A DNA stretch of 64,000 nucleotides from Synechococcus sp. RCC307 (GTDB lineage Bacteria; Cyanobacteriota; Cyanobacteriia; PCC-6307; Cyanobiaceae). The position numbers and the translations under genes were made by a program. Under the pieces are notes generated by a model that was given only the letters and a program-made list of their open reading frames with translations, did not search any database and was not told where the DNA came from. Numbering within the stretch: position 1 is the stretch's first letter; each line of letters starts with the position of its first letter. Positions 1-9,849 of this stretch are shown here, one piece after another. The stretch is from contig CT978603.1 in NCBI GenBank assembly GCA_000063525.1, positions 1,483,105 through 1,547,104 of the forward strand, read 5' to 3'.

Positions 1-1
1 G

Positions 2-1399
2 CTCAAACGCCGCGGCGAGCAGCCCCTGCCCTTTAAGGGGCAGAACATGAGCAACAACGCCTGGGTGGATCAAAGCGGCGGCGAGATGGCCTATTCCCAA
101 GCGCTGCAGTCTTGGGCCGCTGGGCTTGAGCCGAACTGCGCCATGAACCCGGTGTTGCTCAAACCCCAGGGCAACAGCACCAGTGAAGTGATCCATGGCG
201 GTGAATCAGTTGGCATGGCGCGGGCCGAGACCTACTACCAGGAGTGGTTCAAACCAGGATGGCTCGCGATTCGCCAAGGACTGGAGCAATTGCGACAGCA
301 ACACCCCCACGGCCGGCTGGTGCTGGAAGGAGCCGGCAGCCCAGTGGAGGTGAACCTGCAGCACCGCGACCTCACCAATCTGCGCTTGGCCCAATACCTG
401 CGGGCCCGCTGCTTGCTGGTGGCTGATATCGAGCGGGGCGGCGTCTTTGCCCAACTGGTGGGCACCTTGCAATTGCTGCGGCCGGTGGAGCGGCCCCTGG
501 TGAAGGGCCTGTTGATCAATCGCTTCCGCGGCCGCCAGGAACTGTTTGACCCAGGCGTCAGCTGGCTTTCAGACAACACCGGCGTGCCGGTGCTTGGCGT
601 GATGCCCTGGCTTGATGAACTCTTTCCGCCAGAAGACTCCCTGGATCTGTTGGAGCGCCGCGGCCGCAAAGCCAATGCTGAGCTGGAGATCGCCGTGTTG
701 CGGCTGCCCTCCCTCAGCAACTTCTCGGATCTCGATCCACTAGAGGCCGAACCCAGCGTGCAACTGCGCTGGGTGCAGCCCGGCGAAGCCCTCGGCCAGC
801 CCGATGCGGTGGTGCTGCCAGGCAGCAAACAAACCCTGCGGGATCTCAAGGCGCTGCAGGCCAGCGGCCTGGCTCGTGAACTGCAGCGCTTCAGCGCTGG
901 TGGCGGCGCTGTGCTCGGCATTTGCGGCGGCCTGCAGATGCTCGGCCGTGAACTGCTGGATCCTGATGGGCTGGAGGGAGCGGCAGGCGCTAGTGCAGCG
1001 GGGCTGAATCTGCTGCCGCTGCAAACCCGCTTTGGCGGCAGCAAAGCCCTACGCCAGCGGCAGGCTGTCGCGCACTGGCCAACCGCTGAGTCCTGCCCAA
1101 TCGAAGGTTTCGAGCTGCATCGCGGCAGCACCATCGCCCTTGAGCCCCTGCAAGCGCTGTGCCAAGAAGAGGGGCTGGGCTGGGTGCAAGGCCAAGTGGC
1201 CGGCAGCTACCTGCATGGCCTATTGGAGAACGGCCGCTGGCGCCGCCAGTGGCTCAACCAGCTCAGGCGCCGCAAACAGCTCCCCGAACTCGCCGAAGAC
1301 CAAGGGCATCACTCCCTGCAGCGCGAAGAACTGCTCGATCGGCTCGCTGATGCCTTTGAAGCCAATGTTGATCTAACGCCGCTGATTAGTGATCCGTGA
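2..1399 (+). CDS. cobQ: Cobyric acid synthase CobQ, 5' end cut by window
   Basis: Glutamine-dependent amidation of adenosylcobyrinic acid a,c-diamide to adenosylcobyric acid, a late step in B12 synthesis. The frame is open from base 2 ([20 protein letters not shown]), so the upstream P-loop part lies outside the window and the ATG at 47 is internal. The dethiobiotin-synthetase-like half carries VLEGAGSP and VADIERGG. The C-terminal class I glutamine amidotransferase half has the nucleophile Cys in [11 protein letters not shown] and the catalytic His in SYLHGLLE. Another cobalamin gene (cobL) lies at 44.5 kb, consistent with de novo corrinoid synthesis. The family is certain; only the length is unknown. 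Confidence 0.95.
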   Translation, partial: LKRRGEQPLPFKGQNMSNNAWVDQSGGEMAYSQALQSWAAGLEPNCAMNPVLLKPQGNSTSEVIHGGESVGMARAETYYQEWFKPGWLAIRQGLEQLRQQHPHGRLVLEGAGSPVEVNLQHRDLTNLRLAQYLRARCLLVADIERGGVFAQLVGTLQLLRPVERPLVKGLLINRFRGRQELFDPGVSWLSDNTGVPVLGVMPWLDELFPPEDSLDLLERRGRKANAELEIAVLRLPSLSNFSDLDPLEAEPSVQLRWVQPGEALGQPDAVVLPGSKQTLRDLKALQASGLARELQRFSAGGGAVLGICGGLQMLGRELLDPDGLEGAAGASAAGLNLLPLQTRFGGSKALRQRQAVAHWPTAESCPIEGFELHRGSTIALEPLQALCQEEGLGWVQGQVAGSYLHGLLENGRWRRQWLNQLRRRKQLPELAEDQGHHSLQREELLDRLADAFEANVDLTPLISDP

Positions 1400-1682
1400 G
1401 CTCTTCGGTGATGGTGACGCTCAGATCGGAGTGGGGGGTGCGCAGTTCAATCAACTTCTGGTAGTCCGCTGATTCGTAGGCCGCCACCGCCGCCTCGCGG
1501 GATTCAAATTCCACGATCACATTGACCGTGCCCGGTTCACCCTCACGCACATCACTGAACAAATCGCGCACCAGCAGCCGCGCGCCAACGGCATCCAGCC
1601 AACTGTTGAAGACACTGATGTACGAAACCATGCCCAAGGGGGTATGGATGGTGCCGGTGCAGACCCAATAGCCCTTGGCCAT
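1386..1682 (-). CDS. DUF1330 family protein
   Basis: A 98-residue protein with the small ferredoxin-like fold of DUF1330. It starts [15 protein letters not shown] and has the family hallmarks of a YW near the N-terminus, a central [17 protein letters not shown] segment and no membrane segment. DUF1330 proteins are cytosolic and have no established reaction. Its 3' end overlaps the end of cobQ by 14 bases in convergent orientation, and its start lies 36 bases from the divergent ferredoxin start, so the two small genes may share a promoter region. The family call is from characteristic sequence; the function is unknown. Confidence 0.85.
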   Translation of the reverse strand: MAKGYWVCTGTIHTPLGMVSYISVFNSWLDAVGARLLVRDLFSDVREGEPGTVNVIVEFESREAAVAAYESADYQKLIELRTPHSDLSVTITEELTDH

Positions 1683-1718
1683 GATTTTGCAAATGCGCCC
1701 GCTGATTCAACTGCATTC

Positions 1719-1955
1719 ATGAGCACGGTTCGCTTGCGCTGGCCCGATGGCCGCAGCAGCAGCGCTGCTGCTGGTTGCAGCTGGCTGGAGGCGGCTCAAG
1801 CAGCGGGGGTGAGCATCCCCACCGGCTGCCTGGGCGGCAGTTGCGGCGCCTGTGAAATCGAAGTCAATGGCGAGCTGGTGCGCGCCTGCATCAGCAGCGT
1901 GCCCAAGAGCACCGAGCTGCTGCAGGTGGAACTGGCCAGCGACCCTTACTGGTGA
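1719..1955 (+). CDS. Small plant-type 2Fe-2S ferredoxin
   Basis: A 78-residue electron carrier. The cluster ligands are visible as Cys in TGCLGGSCGACEIEVNGEL followed by RACISSV, i.e. the C-x4-C-x2-C ... C pattern of the [2Fe-2S] plant/adrenodoxin fold. It is shorter than photosynthetic PetF (about 97 residues). The ATG at 1719 gives MSTVRLRWPDG, the natural first beta strand; an earlier in-frame start would run into the divergent DUF1330 gene. It ends one base before mnmA, which is on the other strand. The redox partner cannot be told from sequence. Confidence 0.85.
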   Translation: MSTVRLRWPDGRSSSAAAGCSWLEAAQAAGVSIPTGCLGGSCGACEIEVNGELVRACISSVPKSTELLQVELASDPYW

Positions 1956-1956
1956 C

Positions 1957-3108
1957 TCAGGCCTGAATCAAGCCGCCACCGAGGCACACCTCACCGTCAT
2001 AAAAGACAGCTGCTTGACCTGGGGTGATCGAGAACTGCTCTTCAGCAAAGTCCAAGCGGCAGCGATGGGGGCGTTCGGCCTGATGGTCGCTCTCAACAGG
2101 TGGCAGCGGAGTTAAACGCGCTCGCTCGGGCGCGCTGCGGTAGCGCACCTGCACCTCCACATCCAGCGGTTCAGCTGGTGGATCGATCGACACCCAATTC
2201 ACAGCGCCCACCACCGCATCACCGCGGGCTGCTTCAGCGCGCGGAGCCACCACCACCTGGTTCATTGCCCCATCGAGGCGAACCACATGCAATGGCTCAC
2301 TCCACGCCACACCCAAGCCTTTGCGCTGGCCGATGGTGAAGTGCTCAATGCCGTCGTGCTGACCCACCACGCGGCCATCAGTCAGCACAATTTCACCGGG
2401 TCGCTCCGGCAGGTAGGCATCCAAGAACGCCTTCATTGAGCCGTGATGGTCAGCCAGGCAAAGGTCTTGGCTTTCTGGTTTTTCGGCTGTGCGCAAACCC
2501 AGCCGCGCCGCTTCGGCGCGGGTGTCGGGCTTGGTGAGCTCCCCGAGGGGAAAGATCAACCGCTGCAGCACCGCCTGGGGCAGGTCGTAGAGGAAATAGC
2601 TCTGGTCTTTGCGCGCATCGAGGCCCCGCAGCAGCTGCGTGCGGCCGCCATCCGCATTGGGCCGCAAACGGGCGTAGTGGCCGGTGGCCACTCGGGTGAT
2701 GCCCCGTTCTTTCTCAGCCCAATCGAGCATCGGGCCAAATTTCACCGCCCGGTTGCAGCGCGAGCAAGGCAACGGTGTGATGCCATCGCCATAGCCCTGC
2801 ACCAAAAACTGCACGATCTCCTGCTGAAAGGTGTCGCGCGAATCCACCACATGGTGGGGAATTTCCAGCTCCTCACAAAGCCCGGCCGCATCCACCAGAC
2901 CCTCCGCGCAGCAAGCCCCTTTGCCGCTCATCAACCAGAGCGTGAGCCCCTCAACTTGCCATTGGGCATCACGCAGCAACGCCGCGGTGAGGGAGCTATC
3001 CACACCGCCAGAGAGACCCACGGCAACGCGATGTTCCCCAGGCCAAGCCTGCAGCCGTTCGATCACGGCGTTCACCGCCGGAGCCGCTTGAGAAGACAGC
3101 GTGGTCAT
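1957..3108 (-). CDS. mnmA: tRNA-specific 2-thiouridylase MnmA
   Basis: 383 residues, normal length for the family. MnmA activates U34 of tRNA-Lys/Glu/Gln with ATP and inserts sulfur. The PP-loop SGGVDSS is at residues 33-39. The catalytic cysteines are seen in PCSRCN and SQDLCLAD, and the tRNA-contacting GHYARL and GQRKGLGVA stretches are present. It is divergent from nnrD across a 29-base gap that must hold both promoters. No oddities were seen. [10 protein letters not shown] is the first in-frame start and gives a sensible N-terminus. Confidence 0.96.
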   Translation of the reverse strand: MTTLSSQAAPAVNAVIERLQAWPGEHRVAVGLSGGVDSSLTAALLRDAQWQVEGLTLWLMSGKGACCAEGLVDAAGLCEELEIPHHVVDSRDTFQQEIVQFLVQGYGDGITPLPCSRCNRAVKFGPMLDWAEKERGITRVATGHYARLRPNADGGRTQLLRGLDARKDQSYFLYDLPQAVLQRLIFPLGELTKPDTRAEAARLGLRTAEKPESQDLCLADHHGSMKAFLDAYLPERPGEIVLTDGRVVGQHDGIEHFTIGQRKGLGVAWSEPLHVVRLDGAMNQVVVAPRAEAARGDAVVGAVNWVSIDPPAEPLDVEVQVRYRSAPERARLTPLPPVESDHQAERPHRCRLDFAEEQFSITPGQAAVFYDGEVCLGGGLIQA

Positions 3109-3137
3109 TCCCTCATCCTGCCTTCCATCCTGAAGGC

Positions 3138-4682
3138 ATGACCTGGCCCGCCCCCGACTCGCAGCATCTACTGCTCAGCAGCCGCGCCATGCAGCAGCTG
3201 GAGGAGGCCCTTTTTGCCCAAGGGCTGCCGGTGGCGGCGTTGATGGAGCAGGCCGGCCTGGGATTAGCCCAAGCCGTATTGCAGCACCCAGATCTCAATC
3301 GCCATGGGCTGCTGGTGCTGGTGGGGCCAGGCCACAACGGCGGTGATGGCCTGGTGGTGGCCCGTGAACTGCATCTGCGCGGGATTGCCGTGCGGATCTG
3401 GAGCCCGTTTAACGCCCATAAACCACTCACAGCCGAGCACCTGCGCTACGCCCGGTGGCTGGGCATTCCTCAATTGGAGACAGCACCGGATCCCAGCGAT
3501 CCGGCCCTCTGGCTCGATGCCCTCTTTGGCCTGGGCCAGCGGCGGCCCCTTGGCCCTGAACTCAGCCAGTTGCTGCAAGCGCGCCAGCGCAGCGGTGGCT
3601 TGATCTGGAGCATTGATGGCCCCAGCGGCCTGGATAGCGACAGCGGCCAACCCACCGGCCATGGCACCGCCTGCTGCCAGCGCAGCTTGATCGTTGGGCT
3701 GTGGAAGCGGGGCTTCTGGCAAGACAGCGCCATGGCCTGGGTGGGCCAGCAGCAGCGCATTCCCTTGAGCCTTCCCTCTTCTGTATTACCCAGCCTGGGA
3801 GAAGAAGCGAGCTTGGGGCTGTGGAGCTCTGATCTGGTCAGCAGCAGTGCCCCTTGGCCGCAGCCGCCTTTGGCCGCCACAAAACATGGCCGGGGCCGGC
3901 TGCGGGTGTTTGCCGGCTGCGGCGACTACCTCGGCGCCGCGCGGCTATGCCTCGAAGCGGCCAGCAGCAGCGGCATTGGTTGGCTGGAAGGGGTGGTGCC
4001 GCAGCCCTTGGCCCAGCAGCTGTGGCAGGTGCTGCCCCATGTGCTGTTGCCCAACCCAGAGGCTCCCTTGGAGCGCCTTGATGCGGTGGCCTATGGACCC
4101 GGGCTGGGCGGCGGCGCGCTCAACGCTGAGCTGCAGGATTTTCCTGGCTTGCTGCTGCTGGATGCCGATGGGCTCAACCGCTTGGCCGCCCAAGGGAATG
4201 TGCAGCTGTGGTTGCAGCAGCGCACTGGCCCCACCTGGCTGACGCCCCACGCGGCGGAATTCGAGCGGTTGTTCCCGGCGCTGGCCAACTTGCCGCCCGA
4301 TCAAGCCGCCAGCCAGGCCGCGCAGCAGAGCCAGTGCTGGGTGCTGCGCAAAGGCGCCCGCACCGTGATCGCCTCACCCGATGGAATGGTGCGGCAAGTG
4401 CTGCAGAGCGAGGCGCGCGCTGCACGGGCCGGCCTGGGAGATGTGTTGAGCGGTTACGCCGCAGGCCTTGGAGCCATGGGATTAGCCGCAGGGCTGGATC
4501 CAACGGGCGATCGCTTCGATGGGCTGTTAGCCCTAGCCGCGCTGGCCCACGCCAGCGCTGGAATCCGGCAAAGCCAAGCTGGAGAGGGGGCCGCCAGTCC
4601 TTTGGCCATCGCTCAAATGCTTCAAAAAGTGCGAGATGCAGGGAGTTTTGAACAAGCTGAAAGCAACCTGATGCGCGACTGA
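3138..4682 (+). CDS. nnrD: Bifunctional NAD(P)H-hydrate epimerase / ADP-dependent dehydratase
   Basis: 514 residues combining the two NAD(P)HX repair activities. The N-terminal epimerase half (YjeF_N) shows [13 protein letters not shown] near residue 60 and [13 protein letters not shown]. The C-terminal ribokinase-like dehydratase half has [28 protein letters not shown] and the catalytic-loop motif [13 protein letters not shown]. This fused order (NnrE then NnrD) is common in bacteria. It acts in the cytosol on hydrated NADH/NADPH. An AT-rich 215-base intergenic region follows before the sigma factor gene. Confidence 0.94.
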   Translation: MTWPAPDSQHLLLSSRAMQQLEEALFAQGLPVAALMEQAGLGLAQAVLQHPDLNRHGLLVLVGPGHNGGDGLVVARELHLRGIAVRIWSPFNAHKPLTAEHLRYARWLGIPQLETAPDPSDPALWLDALFGLGQRRPLGPELSQLLQARQRSGGLIWSIDGPSGLDSDSGQPTGHGTACCQRSLIVGLWKRGFWQDSAMAWVGQQQRIPLSLPSSVLPSLGEEASLGLWSSDLVSSSAPWPQPPLAATKHGRGRLRVFAGCGDYLGAARLCLEAASSSGIGWLEGVVPQPLAQQLWQVLPHVLLPNPEAPLERLDAVAYGPGLGGGALNAELQDFPGLLLLDADGLNRLAAQGNVQLWLQQRTGPTWLTPHAAEFERLFPALANLPPDQAASQAAQQSQCWVLRKGARTVIASPDGMVRQVLQSEARAARAGLGDVLSGYAAGLGAMGLAAGLDPTGDRFDGLLALAALAHASAGIRQSQAGEGAASPLAIAQMLQKVRDAGSFEQAESNLMRD

Positions 4683-4897
4683 GTTACATCGAGCACAAAA
4701 GTTTTCCACAGCTTCCACAGCCAGGGCCGTTTTTTATCAGGAGCTGACTATCAACAGAGATCACAATTCGGCATCAACTCTTAAGAGGGTTTTCGCCAAT
4801 TGTGTTGATTTCCTCCCCTAAATCTAAAAGGTTACTGAAATCACAACTGAATCAAGAAAGCCCATAGGAGGCTCTGTTTCCGGAGCAATCCCTCCCC
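4683..4897 (+). promoter_or_regulatory. AT-rich leader/promoter region of the sigma factor gene, with two DnaA-box-like sites
   Basis: This is the longest AT-rich intergenic stretch in the first 20 kb. At 4702-4710 it contains TTTTCCACA, identical to the DnaA box reported for cyanobacteria, and a near copy (CTTCCACA) at 4712-4719. GGAG about a dozen bases before the ATG at 4898 is the likely ribosome binding site. No confident -35/-10 pair was assigned. Binding by DnaA is inference from the motif only. Confidence 0.4.
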
Positions 4898-5827
4898 ATG
4901 ACCGCAAGCCCTCTCACAGCAGCTGAAAACAGCCGCAAGCGGGGCAATGACCCCGTCAGTTGGTACTTATCGAGTATCGGCCGGGTTCCATTGCTGACTC
5001 CTGCGGAGGAGATCGAGCTGGGGAACCAGGTTCAAACCATGATGACCCTGGTGGAGCAAGGCGAGGAAGCCACCTACACCGCCCGCGAAAAGAAACTGAT
5101 TCGTGTTGGCCGCCGCTCCAAGGAGCGCATGATGAAGGCCAATCTGCGTCTGGTGGTGAGCGTTGCCAAGAAGTACCAAGGCAAAGGTTTGGAGCTGTTG
5201 GATCTGATCCAGGAGGGTTCCTTGGGCCTGGAACGGGCCGTTGAGAAGTTCGACCCCACCCGTGGCTACAAATTCTCGACCTATGCCTTCTGGTGGATCC
5301 GCCAGAGCATGACCCGGGCGATCGCCTGCCAGTCCCGCACGATCCGCCTGCCGGTTCACCTCAGCGAGCGCTTGGCCACGGTGCGCAAAGCAACGATGGA
5401 CTTGGCTCACAAATTGGGCGCCATGCCCAGCCGCAGAGAGATTGCCACCGAACTGGGCATGGGCCTTGAAGAGCTCGATGGCCTGCTGCGTCAAGCGCTG
5501 ACCACCTCCAGCCTCGATGCCCCCATCAGCGGCGAGGAAGGCCGCAGCTTCCTGGGTGAGCTGATCGCTGATCCCCGCAATGAGGAGCCCCTCGATGCGG
5601 TGGAGCGGCGCATGCACCACGAGCAACTGGGCCGCTGGCTCAGCTACCTCACCGCTCAAGAAAAGCAGGTGCTGGAAATGCGCTTTGGTCTGGGGGGCGA
5701 GCAGCGCCACACCCTCGCTGAGATCGGCCGCTTGATGGAGGTCTCCCGCGAGCGGGTGCGTCAGGTGGAACTCAAAGCCCTGCGCAAACTCCGTAACCTC
5801 ACCCGGCGCGTTCCAACCCAGCTCTGA
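4898..5827 (+). CDS. Group 2 (SigB/SigD-type) RNA polymerase sigma factor
   Basis: 309 residues, sigma-70 family without the long N-terminal region 1.1 of the primary sigma. Region 1.2 (DPVSWYLSSIGRVPLLTPAEE), region 2 (NLRLVVSVAKKYQGKGLELL, DLIQEGSLGLERAVEKFDP and YKFSTYAFWWIRQSMTRAI), region 3 and region 4 (HTLAEIGRLMEVSRERVRQV) are all present. Cyanobacteria carry several such non-essential group 2 sigmas for stress, nitrogen or light responses. Which paralogue this is cannot be settled from the window. It has its own promoter region upstream. Confidence 0.93.
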   Translation: MTASPLTAAENSRKRGNDPVSWYLSSIGRVPLLTPAEEIELGNQVQTMMTLVEQGEEATYTAREKKLIRVGRRSKERMMKANLRLVVSVAKKYQGKGLELLDLIQEGSLGLERAVEKFDPTRGYKFSTYAFWWIRQSMTRAIACQSRTIRLPVHLSERLATVRKATMDLAHKLGAMPSRREIATELGMGLEELDGLLRQALTTSSLDAPISGEEGRSFLGELIADPRNEEPLDAVERRMHHEQLGRWLSYLTAQEKQVLEMRFGLGGEQRHTLAEIGRLMEVSRERVRQVELKALRKLRNLTRRVPTQL

Positions 5828-5829
5828 GC

Positions 5830-6744
5830 ATCCGGGTTCCCCTCGTTTACCACCCGCTCTACAGCGCTCCACTGCCCTCCAGCCATCGCTTCCCGATGGC
5901 TAAGTTCCGGCAGCTGCGCCAGTGCCTGGCCGATAAGGGGCTCGCGCAAGAACAGCAAGTTCATCAGCCGCTGCCCTGCCCGCGGCGCTGGCTTGAGCTG
6001 GTGCACCCGCGCCGCTATCACCAGGCCTTTGCCCGCGGTGAGTTAGATCGTCAGGCCCAGCGGCGCATTGGCTTGCCAGCCACCCAACCCTTGGTGCAGC
6101 GCACCTGGCTGTCGGTGGGGGGCACGCTGCGCACGGCGCAACTGGCTCTTGAACACGGCATGGCCTGCCACCTGGCGGGCGGCACCCACCACGCCTTTCC
6201 CGATTACGGCAGCGGCTTTTGCATCTTCAATGACATCGCCGTGACCGCCAGCGTCTTGCTGCAGCAAGGTCTGGTGAACAAGCTCATGGTTGTGGATCTT
6301 GATGTGCATCAAGGCGATGCCACCGCAGCGATCTTTACTGGCGAGCCGAGGGTGTTCACCTTCTCGGCCCACGCCGCCAGCAACTTCCCCTCGCGTAAAC
6401 AAAGCAGCGATCTCGATCTGCCGTTGGCCGATGGCCTCGAAGATCAGGCCTATCTACAAAGCGTGGGAGATGTGCTGCCGGCGCTGCTCGATCAGCAGCA
6501 ACCGGATTTGGTGCTCTACAACGCCGGCGTCGATCCACACCGAGCCGATCGCCTCGGCAAGTTGGCCCTCAGCGATCAGGGCCTGTTGCAGCGGGATCAC
6601 CTGGTCTTTGATGCCTGCCTCAGGCGCAACATCCCTGTGGCCAGCGTGATTGGCGGCGGTTACGACACGATGGACGCGCTGGTGGAGCGCCATGCCTTGG
6701 TGTTCAGGGCCGCCGCGGATCAAGCCCGTTTGCACGGGCTTTAA
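5830..6744 (+). CDS. Histone deacetylase-like amidohydrolase, start codon non-canonical
   Basis: Zn-dependent deacetylase/amidohydrolase of the arginase-like fold. Catalytic features are AGGTHHAFPDYGSGFC (paired His), VVDLDVHQGDAT (metal-binding D-x-H) and YNAGVDPH. The family N-terminus (VYHPLYSAPLPSSHRFPMAK) is encoded upstream of the first ATG at 5896, so translation must begin earlier. The frame is closed by a TAA at 5794, and no ATG, GTG or TTG lies between it and 5896. The start drawn is ATC at 5830; CTG at 5824 is the alternative. It follows the sigma gene by 2 bases. The bacterial substrate is unknown (polyamines or acetoin-type compounds in relatives). Confidence 0.85.
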   Translation: MRVPLVYHPLYSAPLPSSHRFPMAKFRQLRQCLADKGLAQEQQVHQPLPCPRRWLELVHPRRYHQAFARGELDRQAQRRIGLPATQPLVQRTWLSVGGTLRTAQLALEHGMACHLAGGTHHAFPDYGSGFCIFNDIAVTASVLLQQGLVNKLMVVDLDVHQGDATAAIFTGEPRVFTFSAHAASNFPSRKQSSDLDLPLADGLEDQAYLQSVGDVLPALLDQQQPDLVLYNAGVDPHRADRLGKLALSDQGLLQRDHLVFDACLRRNIPVASVIGGGYDTMDALVERHALVFRAAADQARLHGL

Positions 6745-6747
6745 GGC

Positions 6748-7788
6748 TCAGTCTTCCGCCCAGATGTAGCGGGTGAGCTCACTGGCATCCGGCTCGGGAG
6801 CCGCCAGGGCGAACTCAACGGCTTCGCGCACTTCGGCATCGATCTCTTTATCGATCGCCTCCATCTCTTCAGCGCTCAGCAGGCCGCGGGCATGCATGGT
6901 GGCCTGGAAGCCCTTGATCGGATCGCGCTCAGCCCAGAAGGCTTTCTCCTCGGGATCGCGCAACTCATCGGGGTCCGCCAGGGAATGACCGCGGAAGCGG
7001 TAGGTCATGCACTCCAACAGGGTGGGACCTTCACCGGCGCGGGCGCGGGCCACAGCGCGCTGGGCGGCATCACGCACCGCCAACACATCCATGCCATCAA
7101 CTTCTTCGCCATGCATGCCGAAGCCAGCTGCTTTGCGCCAGATCTCGGTGTCACTGGTGGCGCGCTCGTGGGCCATGCCGATGGCCCACTTGTTGTTCTC
7201 CACCACAAAAAGGATGGGCAGCTTCCACAGCTGCGCCATGTTCAAGCATTCATAGAACTGGCCGATGTTGCAGGTGCCATCGCCAAAAAATGCGGCGGTC
7301 ACGGCATTGCTGGAGCTATCGCCGAGGGCATCGCGCTTGTAGCGGCTGGTGAAGGCTGCACCCAACGCCACAGGAATGCCTTCCCCGATGAAGGCATAAC
7401 CACCGAGCAGATGGTGCTCTTTGGAGAACAGGTGCATCGAGCCACCACGGCCCTTGGAGCAACCGGTTTCCTTACCGAACAGCTCACTCATCACCTCGCG
7501 GGCGGGCACGCCAGCGCTGAGGGCATGCACGTGGTCGCGGTAGGTGCTGCAGAACCAGTCGTGCTGGGTCTTCATGGCCTTGATCACGCCACTGGAGACC
7601 GCTTCCTGCCCGTTGTAGAGGTGCACGAAGCCAAACATCTTGCCGCGGTAGTACATCTCCGCGCACTTGTCCTCAAACCTTCGCCCCAGGACCATGTCCC
7701 GGTAGATGGTGAGGGCCTCCTCTCGGGTCAGATCGGGGCACGCCTGCGCAGTGGCAAAGCTGGCGGCGGCGGCGGTCTCCGTGGTCAT
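6748..7788 (-). CDS. pdhA: Pyruvate dehydrogenase E1 component, alpha subunit
   Basis: 346 residues. Thiamine-diphosphate subunit of the pyruvate dehydrogenase complex, making acetyl-CoA with PdhB, E2 and E3 encoded elsewhere. The ThDP motif runs from [12 protein letters not shown] to VVENN. The [20 protein letters not shown] stretch and the phosphoregulatory-loop region [15 protein letters not shown] are typical of E1-alpha. ATG at 7788 ([10 protein letters not shown]) is chosen because the upstream extension to 7938 is low-complexity and overlaps the start of the divergent ftn2 gene. It ends 3 bases from the convergent deacetylase gene. Confidence 0.96.
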   Translation of the reverse strand: MTTETAAAASFATAQACPDLTREEALTIYRDMVLGRRFEDKCAEMYYRGKMFGFVHLYNGQEAVSSGVIKAMKTQHDWFCSTYRDHVHALSAGVPAREVMSELFGKETGCSKGRGGSMHLFSKEHHLLGGYAFIGEGIPVALGAAFTSRYKRDALGDSSSNAVTAAFFGDGTCNIGQFYECLNMAQLWKLPILFVVENNKWAIGMAHERATSDTEIWRKAAGFGMHGEEVDGMDVLAVRDAAQRAVARARAGEGPTLLECMTYRFRGHSLADPDELRDPEEKAFWAERDPIKGFQATMHARGLLSAEEMEAIDKEIDAEVREAVEFALAAPEPDASELTRYIWAED

Positions 7789-7864
7789 CAAACTTGACCC
7801 GTTGCAGGAACGGACTTTACCGCTGAAGCCCCTTAAACTCCGCACCTGTTTTAAGTAGGTAGCG

Positions 7865-9796
7865 GTGGAACTCCCCCTCGACCATTTCCGACTGTTGGGG
7901 GTGAGCCCGGTTGCCACCGAGGAGTTGGTGCTGCGCACCTTGAGTCAGCGACTGGACCGGCCGCCTGAAGGCGGCTTCACCACAGACGCCCTGGAGTGCC
8001 GCGCTGAGCTACTGCGGGGCAGCGCTGATCTGCTCTGCGACAGCGAGCGCCGTGAGGAATACGAGTGCCTCCTCACCCAGCTCAACGCCGAGGGCCCCGA
8101 CACGCTGCCAGCGTTGGAGGTGCCGTCCAGCCAGGAAGTGGGCGGCCTCATCCTCTTAATGGAAGCCGGCCAAGCCGCCGAAGCCTTTGAAGGGGCCCGC
8201 CAGGCGCTGCAACCACCCCAAGCCCCAGCCCTGGGCAGCAACCGCGAAGCCGATCTCTCGCTGCTGGCGGCCATCTCGGCTCAAAAGGCCGGGCAAGAGC
8301 GCTGCCGCGATCGCCGCTTTGAAAGCGCCGCGCAGATCCTGCACAACGGCATCCAACTGCTGCAGCGCATGGGCCAGCAGCACGAGCAACGGGTGCGCCT
8401 CGAGAGCGACCTCAATGCCCTGCTGCCCTACCGGATCCTGGATCTGATCAGCCGCGATCTGGCTGAAAGCGGTAGCCGCGAATTTGGCCGCGATCTGCTC
8501 GATCAATTGGTGCAGCGACGCGGCGGCCTCGATGGCGATCAAGATCCGGAGTTCCCGCAGGAATCGTTCCAGTCCTTTTTCCAGCAGATCCGCGGTTTCC
8601 TCACCGTGCAAGAGCAGATCGATCTGTTCCTGCAGTGGGGTGAAAACGGCTCGGTGACCGCCGAATTCCTCAGCGCCTATGCCCTGACAGCCTCCGGCTT
8701 TGCCCAGCGCAAACCCGAGCGGATCAGCTCGGCCCTCGAGCGGCTGCAAGCCATGCGCGATGTGGGCGTCGATGCCGAAATGGCCTGCCTGCATCTGCTT
8801 CTCGGCCAAACCGATGAAGCAGCGGTCTGCTTTGAGCGCGGCAGCGATGCGGCCCTCAAGGCCTGGGCCAAAGAACAGGGCAGCGATCCCCTAGCCGGCC
8901 TGTGCGTGTATTGCAGCGACTGGCTCAAGCGCCAAGTTCTGCCTTGCTACCGCGACCTTGAGGCCGACCCCGATCTTGAGGCCTATTTCGCCGATCGCGA
9001 TGTGCAGGCGTTCATCGAAAGCAGCGACCGCAACCGTCAGCGCGCCGGCGTCAGCCCCAGCGCGCCGATCACCAGCTTTGAAGTGCTGCCCACCCCTGAT
9101 CCCAGCGAGATCGAAGAGATCCTCGAGCCGCTGAGCAGCAGCGAAGAAGACGCCACACCCGTCTGGCGCCTGTGGCAAGAGCAGGCCCAACAGGCCGCAG
9201 CCCAACTGCAGCAGTGGCAGAGCGAACTCCAAGAGCGCCTGCAAGCCACCACGGGCAAACAGCGCTCGATTGCAGCGGCCTCCGCCGCCGGCCTCACTGC
9301 TGCATTGATTGCTGGGGTGGCCATCAGCCAGCGCCCCAGCATTCCGGCCCGCGAAGCCCTGCTGCTGCCAGAAGCCCCCCTGGAGCTCGATAGCCCCTTG
9401 GCAAAGCTCAACAGCGCCACACCAGCGGAGGAAACCGAAGTTCTGCTGCAGCTGTGGCTCGACACCAAAGCCACGCTGCTTGATGGCACCGCCTCAGCCG
9501 ATCAGCTCCAGGCATTGGCGAGCGCCGAACTGGTGCAATACGCCAAGGCCGGCCGGGCCCTCGATGCCTCCAGCGGCAAGCGCCGCAAGGTGAATGCCCG
9601 GGTTCAGGAGCTGGAGCTCAGCAGCGAAACCCCAGAACGGCGTGTGGCCAAAGCCACGATCCAATACGAGGAGAAGGTGCTCAGCGACGACGGTGAGCTG
9701 CTGGGCCAAGTGGAGCCCAAGCAGATCAAAAACACCTACGTGTACGAGAAAAAAGGCGACAGCTGGCAGCTGACCGACTTCCGCCCCAGCATCTAG
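7865..9796 (+). CDS. ftn2: Cell division protein Ftn2/ZipN (ARC6 homologue)
   Basis: 643 residues. ARC6/Ftn2 anchors and organises the FtsZ ring in cyanobacteria and chloroplasts. The N-terminus ([11 protein letters not shown]) is a J-like domain, followed by a long helical region. One membrane segment lies near residues 470-490 ([19 protein letters not shown]). The C-terminal IMS/DUF4101 domain begins around residue 520 with [17 protein letters not shown] and contains YTYEKKG-like strands near the end. The start is GTG at 7865. It is slightly shorter than filamentous or Synechocystis homologues, as is usual in picocyanobacteria. It stands alone between pdhA and ffh. Confidence 0.88.
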   Translation: MELPLDHFRLLGVSPVATEELVLRTLSQRLDRPPEGGFTTDALECRAELLRGSADLLCDSERREEYECLLTQLNAEGPDTLPALEVPSSQEVGGLILLMEAGQAAEAFEGARQALQPPQAPALGSNREADLSLLAAISAQKAGQERCRDRRFESAAQILHNGIQLLQRMGQQHEQRVRLESDLNALLPYRILDLISRDLAESGSREFGRDLLDQLVQRRGGLDGDQDPEFPQESFQSFFQQIRGFLTVQEQIDLFLQWGENGSVTAEFLSAYALTASGFAQRKPERISSALERLQAMRDVGVDAEMACLHLLLGQTDEAAVCFERGSDAALKAWAKEQGSDPLAGLCVYCSDWLKRQVLPCYRDLEADPDLEAYFADRDVQAFIESSDRNRQRAGVSPSAPITSFEVLPTPDPSEIEEILEPLSSSEEDATPVWRLWQEQAQQAAAQLQQWQSELQERLQATTGKQRSIAAASAAGLTAALIAGVAISQRPSIPAREALLLPEAPLELDSPLAKLNSATPAEETEVLLQLWLDTKATLLDGTASADQLQALASAELVQYAKAGRALDASSGKRRKVNARVQELELSSETPERRVAKATIQYEEKVLSDDGELLGQVEPKQIKNTYVYEKKGDSWQLTDFRPSI

Positions 9797-9849
9797 CGCT
9801 GAGCTGATTCCTACGATGGAGGGCTTGTAGCCCTGGATTGGCGGCGCTG

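Noticed and set aside
235-1134. Long antisense ORF (299 codons) opposite cobQ
   Set aside because: Arg/Ser/Pro-rich composition typical of a GC-rich antisense frame; cobQ motifs are on the other strand.
4683-4897. Chromosome origin
   Set aside because: Only two DnaA-box-like sites, no dnaN/dnaA nearby and no box cluster.
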